From Labyrinthula sp. Ha (taxonomy: Eukaryota > Sar > Bigyra > Labyrinthulida > Labyrinthulaceae): 64,000 nucleotides of DNA. The position numbers and the translations under genes were made by a program. Each line of letters opens with the position of its first letter. Position 1 is the first letter of the stretch. Location: positions 1 through 64,000 of the forward strand of contig JAALGZ010000021.1 of the NCBI GenBank assembly GCA_015227615.1, written 5' to 3'. The notes under the pieces were generated by a model. It did not search any database. It had not been told where the DNA came from and worked only from the letters and a program-made list of their open reading frames with translations. Positions 59,213-64,000 of this stretch are shown here, piece after piece.

Positions 59213-61204
59213 TTAGAGCTTGGTAAAAATGGGAGGAGTTTCAACACTAACTTTAAAAACTCTTCCTATAGTTTTGTCTTTTTCTTTCACAAATCCAACT
59301 TGGACAGAAATTTCATCATACTTGCAGTATATCAACATAGGGGAAATAGAAAAAATAATATTCCTTTCATTTTCCAAGTAGAATATCAATTTATTTTTTT
59401 CTTTATCCAAAATTCTCGCGTTCTTGACTGTTTCAACTTTGCCAATTTCTTTCTTCAACTGTCCAGATCTACTTGAACAATCAAACCAAACACTTTTCGT
59501 TCCAATAATAATAAACCAATATTCCTTTTTTATAACTCCGTCAAATACTTTTCCAATACTTCTAAACTGTATTCCATTCAAAATTTTATCACTTTTTATC
59601 TTTACAAACTGTCCAATATTATGACAATTTCCTAGAAACTTTAATAAAACAGGTTCTTCAACTGCTTTAACTTCTAAAATACGACCATTACCAAATATAA
59701 TAGAACTACTATTCCATTCCTTTCGTACAATTGAACGAAAAAAACATTTATCAGTATCAACCAAGAAACAACTATTTTTTTCGCATAGAACACTTCCTTT
59801 TTCATGTGCTTGAATTATTGTTTCATTTCCCTTAATATATCTAAATTCACTTTTTTTCAACCCATTTCGTGCAAATATTATTTCAAAATCTCCTTCTTTT
59901 CCAACTCCAAGAATAAGCATATCTTCATAACTTTGTGTTAAATCCAATTTGCGAAAGTTTAATTCACTTATTCCAATCTCATCCAAACCTTTAAAGCTTT
60001 GTTGCGGAATCTCTACAGAGGTTATTAAAGTTTTTGCTGTTTCCATTCCTGGTTTTGCTGTAGATATAAATTTTTGTGCTTGTTCAGCAGGATTTGAGTT
60101 ATTCCCTAATAAAATTCTAGAATGAATACCTTGTGCAATTATACTTCCTCTCCAATATTGAAAAGAAGAATGAAATTTAAGTTCTTTTTTAATATCTAAA
60201 ACACTTCTTGAATATAAATTATATAAACATAATTTATTCAAACTTTTATATTTCAAAAGACTTTTTAAATACATATCTATAATTTCATTTTCTAAAGGTA
60301 AATTCATATTTTTTAGCTTAGTTGAATCTAAACCAAATAAACCAGAAGAAACAGAGTTTTTTGGATCTATTTTTTCAATAAATTGTGAGTTGTAAATAGT
60401 ATTTATTAAGTTAGAAATATCTGATAATGGATGTCCAATAGTTGATAATTCCCAATCAAGTACACCAATAATTTTTTCTTTTTCTGGATGAAACAAAAAG
60501 TTATCAAACTTATAATCTCCATGTAGAATAGATATTTCTTCAATAGGAAGTTTCTTTGTTATTTCTTTTGAAACATTTTCTGCTTCTATTTTTACAACAC
60601 CTCTAATTTTTTCTTGTTGTTTTGAGACATATAAAATAGATTTAAGTTGTCTTTTATAATAGTTTCCATTTTGACCAAAAGATGTTAAATTTATTTTATT
60701 TAACCAATATGGAATAGAATGTAAATGGCCAAGAATATTACAAACTTCTTTATAATATTTTTTTCTATCTTTTATATCTATTAAAGGAAGTGCTGCATTT
60801 AATAAAATTCTTCCAGGAATAAAATCCATAATATAAAATTCTGTTCCTATTATTGAAATATCTTTACATAATAAATAAACTTTTGGTACAGGAAAACTTC
60901 TTGATATCTTAAGAGAATTATATTTATTTATTGAATAAAGTATTTTATATTCTCTATCTATTTGATGTGCTGTTTTATTTGTACTTTTTCCAGGTGGTTT
61001 TTTTCTTAATACATATTTTTTTAACTTTGTTTCAATTAAAAATGTTGGATTACTTTGACCAACATTAAACTGACGAATTGAAAACTTTTCACCATCAAAA
61101 CTTTCAATTTCAGATGATAAATAATTTTTTAACTTTTTTTTATCTATTTCATGCCCTTTTCTTACATTTGATGTTGTTTGACCTTCAAACTCCATTTTAT
61201 TCAT
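59213..61204 (-). CDS. ACAD10/11-type aminoglycoside-phosphotransferase-fold kinase fused to an unknown C-terminal domain, 663 aa
   Basis: Residues about 40-390 match the phosphotransferase half of acyl-CoA dehydrogenase family members 10/11: FNVGQSNPTF 46-55, YVLRKKPPG 64-72, IGTEFYIMDFIPGRIL 119-134, the catalytic loop HGDYKFDN 228-235, the metal-binding DWELSTIGHPLSD 250-262, and YWRGSIIAQGIHSR near 350-363. In ACAD11 this domain is known to phosphorylate 4-hydroxyacyl-CoA. Here no dehydrogenase domain follows. Instead residues about 400-663 form a beta-rich region with irregular repeats (GVGKEGDFEIIFARNG; IIFGNGRILEVKAVEEP) that may be a propeller but is not identified. The N-terminal half looks more AT-rich than the C-terminal half. 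It is divergent from RPS13, with 125 bp between ATGs. A second Met at residue 4 is an alternative start. Confidence 0.88.
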   Translation of the reverse strand: MNKMEFEGQTTSNVRKGHEIDKKKLKNYLSSEIESFDGEKFSIRQFNVGQSNPTFLIETKLKKYVLRKKPPGKSTNKTAHQIDREYKILYSINKYNSLKISRSFPVPKVYLLCKDISIIGTEFYIMDFIPGRILLNAALPLIDIKDRKKYYKEVCNILGHLHSIPYWLNKINLTSFGQNGNYYKRQLKSILYVSKQQEKIRGVVKIEAENVSKEITKKLPIEEISILHGDYKFDNFLFHPEKEKIIGVLDWELSTIGHPLSDISNLINTIYNSQFIEKIDPKNSVSSGLFGLDSTKLKNMNLPLENEIIDMYLKSLLKYKSLNKLCLYNLYSRSVLDIKKELKFHSSFQYWRGSIIAQGIHSRILLGNNSNPAEQAQKFISTAKPGMETAKTLITSVEIPQQSFKGLDEIGISELNFRKLDLTQSYEDMLILGVGKEGDFEIIFARNGLKKSEFRYIKGNETIIQAHEKGSVLCEKNSCFLVDTDKCFFRSIVRKEWNSSSIIFGNGRILEVKAVEEPVLLKFLGNCHNIGQFVKIKSDKILNGIQFRSIGKVFDGVIKKEYWFIIIGTKSVWFDCSSRSGQLKKEIGKVETVKNARILDKEKNKLIFYLENERNIIFSISPMLIYCKYDEISVQVGFVKEKDKTIGRVFKVSVETPPIFTKL

Positions 61205-61246
61205 TTTTCCTATCTTTCAATTTTTCGTTTTATCTTAAATAATTCA

Positions 61247-61310
61247 AATCGCCCAAAATTTAAATTGCCCAAAATTTAAATTGCCCAAAATATTTAAATT
61301 GTAAACCAAT
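61247..61310. promoter_or_regulatory. Tandem gcccaaaattt repeats and a CCAAT box between divergent genes
   Basis: A 15-17-bp unit (ttgcccaaaatttaaa) is repeated three times between 61247 and 61300, in the 125-bp spacer shared by the phosphotransferase gene and RPS13. CCAAT follows at 61306, only 20 bp before the RPS13 ATG. A shared regulatory role is inferred from position. Confidence 0.45.
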
Positions 61311-61329
61311 AAAAAAATAAAGATAAAAG

Positions 61330-61846
61330 ATGGGAAGAATGTATGGAAGTGGAAAAGGTATCTCTGCAAGAGCTTTACCATTTAAAAGAACTCCTCCTGC
61401 TTGGGTTAGCAAAACAGCTGAAGAAGGTAAATGTTTGAGCATTTGAGTAACAGCTTTTAGTTGAAGCTCAGTGTTGCAAACTTGCAAGAAAAGGTTTAAC
61501 ACCTTCACAAATTGGAGTTATTCTTCGTGACTCACAAGGTAATATTTTATTTATTTTTATTATAGGTGTTCCTCAGGTTAAAGCAATTACTGGAACTCAA
61601 ATTTTAAGGTTGTTGAAGAAGAACGGATTAGCACCAGAGTTACCAGAAGATTTATATTTTCTTATCAAGAAAGCTGTAAATGTAAGAAAACATTTGGAAA
61701 GAAATAGAGGAGATAAAGATTCTAAATATAGGTTGATTTTGGTGGAAAGTAAAATTCACAGATTGGCAAGATATTACAGAAGAACTAAACAATTACCACC
61801 TAACTGGAAATATGAGAGTTCAACTGCATCTGCTCTAGTTGCTTAA
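61330..61846 (+). CDS. RPS13: 40S ribosomal protein S13 (uS15), three exons, 151 aa
   Basis: Exons are 61330-61426, 61461-61538 and 61566-61846; splicing gives 456 nt including TAA, that is 151 residues, the same length as human RPS13. Exon 1 encodes [18 protein letters not shown] and AWVSKTAEE. Exon 2 encodes [20 protein letters not shown]. Exon 3 encodes the most conserved part, from [17 protein letters not shown] through [30 protein letters not shown] and the invariant end [14 protein letters not shown]. The protein is part of the small ribosomal subunit near 18S rRNA helices 20-22. Both splice junctions keep frame: exon 1 ends in G with TT in exon 2 (Val), and exon 2 ends in G with GT in exon 3 (Gly). 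Confidence 0.96.
61427..61460 (+). other. Spliceosomal intron 1 of RPS13, 34 bp
   Basis: It starts gtaaatg and ends agcttttag. Its removal restores the eukaryotic S13 frame. An internal gagtaac is a possible branch region. Confidence 0.88.
61539..61565 (+). other. Spliceosomal intron 2 of RPS13, 27 bp
   Basis: It starts gtaat and ends ttattatag. All 27 nt are A/T except the terminal Gs. Removal joins DSQ-G-VPQV, matching the family. Confidence 0.9.
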
Positions 61847-63300
61847 AATTTAAACAAAGCAACCAAAAATTTATTCTTATATTACTTTTAAAAACATAAC
61901 TCTTTAATCTCAACATCTTCAATAAGAAGAATAAAATGTTTTTTCTGTTTATTAACTTCTATTTAGAGAAATATGTTTTATTAGAGACTAATGGCATAAA
62001 AATACGATTCCAAGAAGATTGTCATCTACATTCTGAGAATATTTTCTTTTCAGAAGTCTAAAAGTAGGACTTTGATAATACTTAAAGCCCTTCTAAGTAT
62101 AAAAGTGCGAGGTGACACTTATTTTAATCAACATTTAATACAAGATTATTGTATATAATTCCATCCCAGGCACTATCACCTAAGGAAATAATTTGTTTTT
62201 ATTAAACTGGTATACACATAACCAATGATTGATATTAAGATAAGTGGTACAATGGATGTAACACATTAATGATATGCAAACAAGAGTTATTAAATAAATA
62301 AAGCTTCATACTAATCACAGAGTACATTTCTTATTGATATTCTTAAAACTTTGTAATTTTCACTCAAACTCTCTTGGAAATCTATGTGTTGACACTTTTA
62401 CTTCATAGAAAATTCTCATAGCTTGGTTGAACTCTCATAAGAACCTTCGTCAGCACTCTTCCTCTGCTTGAGTAAGAATAACATATAAAGTTTGATATTA
62501 TTTCCTTAGAAAATATTTCTCTAAAGTTTAACTTTATTATAAAAGAAAACAAACTATTCTGGTAAACTTTACCACCATACCTTAGTTTTTCGAGCTAAGA
62601 TATGTTTTATTGCAAGAATATATTTCCGTCTATTGAGGTTTTTCGTCTACTTGATACAAAATAATTCCAGTCGACGCGGCCACACTTGTGTTAAAGTATA
62701 AAATATCTTGCTGCAGTTAATTAATTTGCGGTAAATAACTCGAAGTTAAAAAAGAACAATAAATCTTTTCTTAAATCTTTTTGCACAATTAACTATTAAC
62801 GGTCGTATTATTTTATATTTCTTTTCGGAATATTAATAGTATTTCAATAGTTCTATACACTAACTTCTTTTATTCCGGTAATTTCCATTATGAATATCGT
62901 CCTATGCCTTACTAGGTATGTAGTAATATATAATTTATTTCATGAATTATTGGAACATGGTATTGAAATTGCGAACATTTAGCTTTCCCAAATGTCACGT
63001 TAATGTATAATTTCCCGTATTGAATCCCAAGAATAATTTACATCAGAACTGCATGATATTGTAATTTTTCACGCAATGAGAACTTTAAGAAAGTAAATCG
63101 ATTATTTCATTTTTGTAACCCATTTAAGTGAAGAGCATAATAATATAACAACCAACTATCTGGTAACTGAACACGTCTCAACAAAGAGTTTTTGTTTTGA
63201 ACTATGTCTATTACAGACATCTGTAACGTCTACTAACAGTCCTATAAAATATTCAGCTTCTTTCTGTGATATTACGTGGAGTTTTTGTTATATTTTTGTC
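61847..63300. other. Intergenic, no recognisable gene
   Basis: AT-rich with frequent stops on both strands; no repeat or RNA gene was recognised. Confidence 0.5.
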
Positions 63301-64000
63301 TTGGATTAAGTGGTGGTATATAAGGTGTGTGTTTGATTGTGAAATGTTGTTGTACAAAGAAAACTAGGTGTTCAGGAGGTGTCTAATAGGTCTCTATAGT
63401 AGCTGTGAACCGTTTTTGGGTGTCTTTGAGGTGTTTTTGGAGAGATATGATTGATTTGAGTGAATTGGGAACCTTATTTTCTGTCTTTTAGCAATCGTAT
63501 TGCATGGCAGTTTTCGCCCGTGATGAGACCCTGGTGTGGTTTGTTCACTGATGTTTTTATGCTATGAATTTACATTTTGTGACATTCGCTGATATAAATT
63601 GGAGATGAGATATCGTTAGTCACGATTGAGGTATAATAGCGTTGAGTAGGGGTTTAGTATATGTATTATATATGGTGTGGTATTGGAATTAGTTTGAAAT
63701 ATGATGTATTATACATATATGCTTGGAATAGTTAGTGTAACATAACCGTTAAGAAGAAGTAATAAGAAAAGTTTGTTAAGAAAGAAAAAGAAAGAATATA
63801 TTGTTGATTGTTTTATAAGAAGAGTTTAAGCTTACATTTATATTAAAACTACTGAATTTCCTGGGACGTGTAGCGTACATAAGTTATTCGCACGATAAAC
63901 GCAATACATCCATTAATATCTTCATAATCAAATAAATGAAATATTGAACACAGCACTGCCGTTAGTTACCGGAAATGAAAACTTTTGGGTAATCAAGAAA
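63301..64000 (+). other. G/T-biased stretch followed by a purine-rich LINE-3'-UTR-like stretch
   Basis: The plus strand of about 63300-63680 is rich in G and T (ggtgttcaggaggtgtc, ggtgtttttggagag), unlike the symmetric AT-rich surroundings. At 63735-63850, gttaagaagaag, gaaagaaaaagaaagaata and ttgttttataagaag resemble in order and spacing the 3' UTR of the LINE copies (gaaagaaagaataattt, ttgttttaagag). It may be the 3' end of another, diverged copy, but the similarity is weak. Confidence 0.25.

Overview
This is nuclear DNA from an AT-rich eukaryote, most likely unicellular. The right-hand part encodes cytosolic ribosomal protein uS15 (RPS13) split by two very small GT-AG introns (34 and 27 bp). 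A eukaryotic-style chorismate synthase implies a shikimate pathway, so an animal host is unlikely. The lineage (rozellid/aphelid/chytrid-grade fungus or another protist) cannot be fixed from this sequence alone.

Layout. 1-20181: a head-to-tail tandem array of one non-LTR retrotransposon (LINE) with a 3.92-kb period: one partial copy, then five full-length copies. Each copy encodes, or once encoded, a 968-residue protein with N-terminal zinc fingers, reverse transcriptase (FTYLDD), a Cys/His knuckle and a restriction-like endonuclease. Only copy 2 is open throughout. Each unit has a leader of four ~170-bp monomers that carry heat-shock-element-like TTC/GAA blocks. 20182-20465: a ~27-bp minisatellite that begins with telomere-like CCTAGA units. 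20466-23760: an older, diverged copy of the same LINE lineage. 23760-34800: AT-rich desert containing a fossil Ty3/gypsy pol on the minus strand. 34822-38155: a gene island (unknown K/E-rich protein, chorismate synthase, Cys-rich unknown protein). 38156-55150: a 17-kb desert with a possible tRNA-derived SINE and microsatellites. 55155-57095: a dead Tc1/mariner-like transposon with ~345-bp inverted repeats. 58109-61846: a second gene island (LRR-like unknown, ACAD10/11-type phosphotransferase with an unknown C-terminal half, RPS13). 61847-64000: no recognisable gene.

The most interesting system is the LINE array. All copies point the same way, with 3' ends toward the gene-bearing interior. Diagnostic residues change stepwise from the rightmost copies (closest to the diverged outgroup copy) to the leftmost. 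The last copy joins DNA that begins with CCTAGA-type hexamers in the orientation a left-hand telomere would have. Three of five copies have lost the frame exactly within the endonuclease. Together these suggest, but do not prove, a LINE that adds itself repeatedly to a chromosome end or to its own 5' end, comparable to Drosophila HeT-A/TART or the Giardia telomeric LINEs. A short palindrome conserved between both subfamilies near the 3' end of the ORF is a candidate RNA structure for 3'-end recognition.
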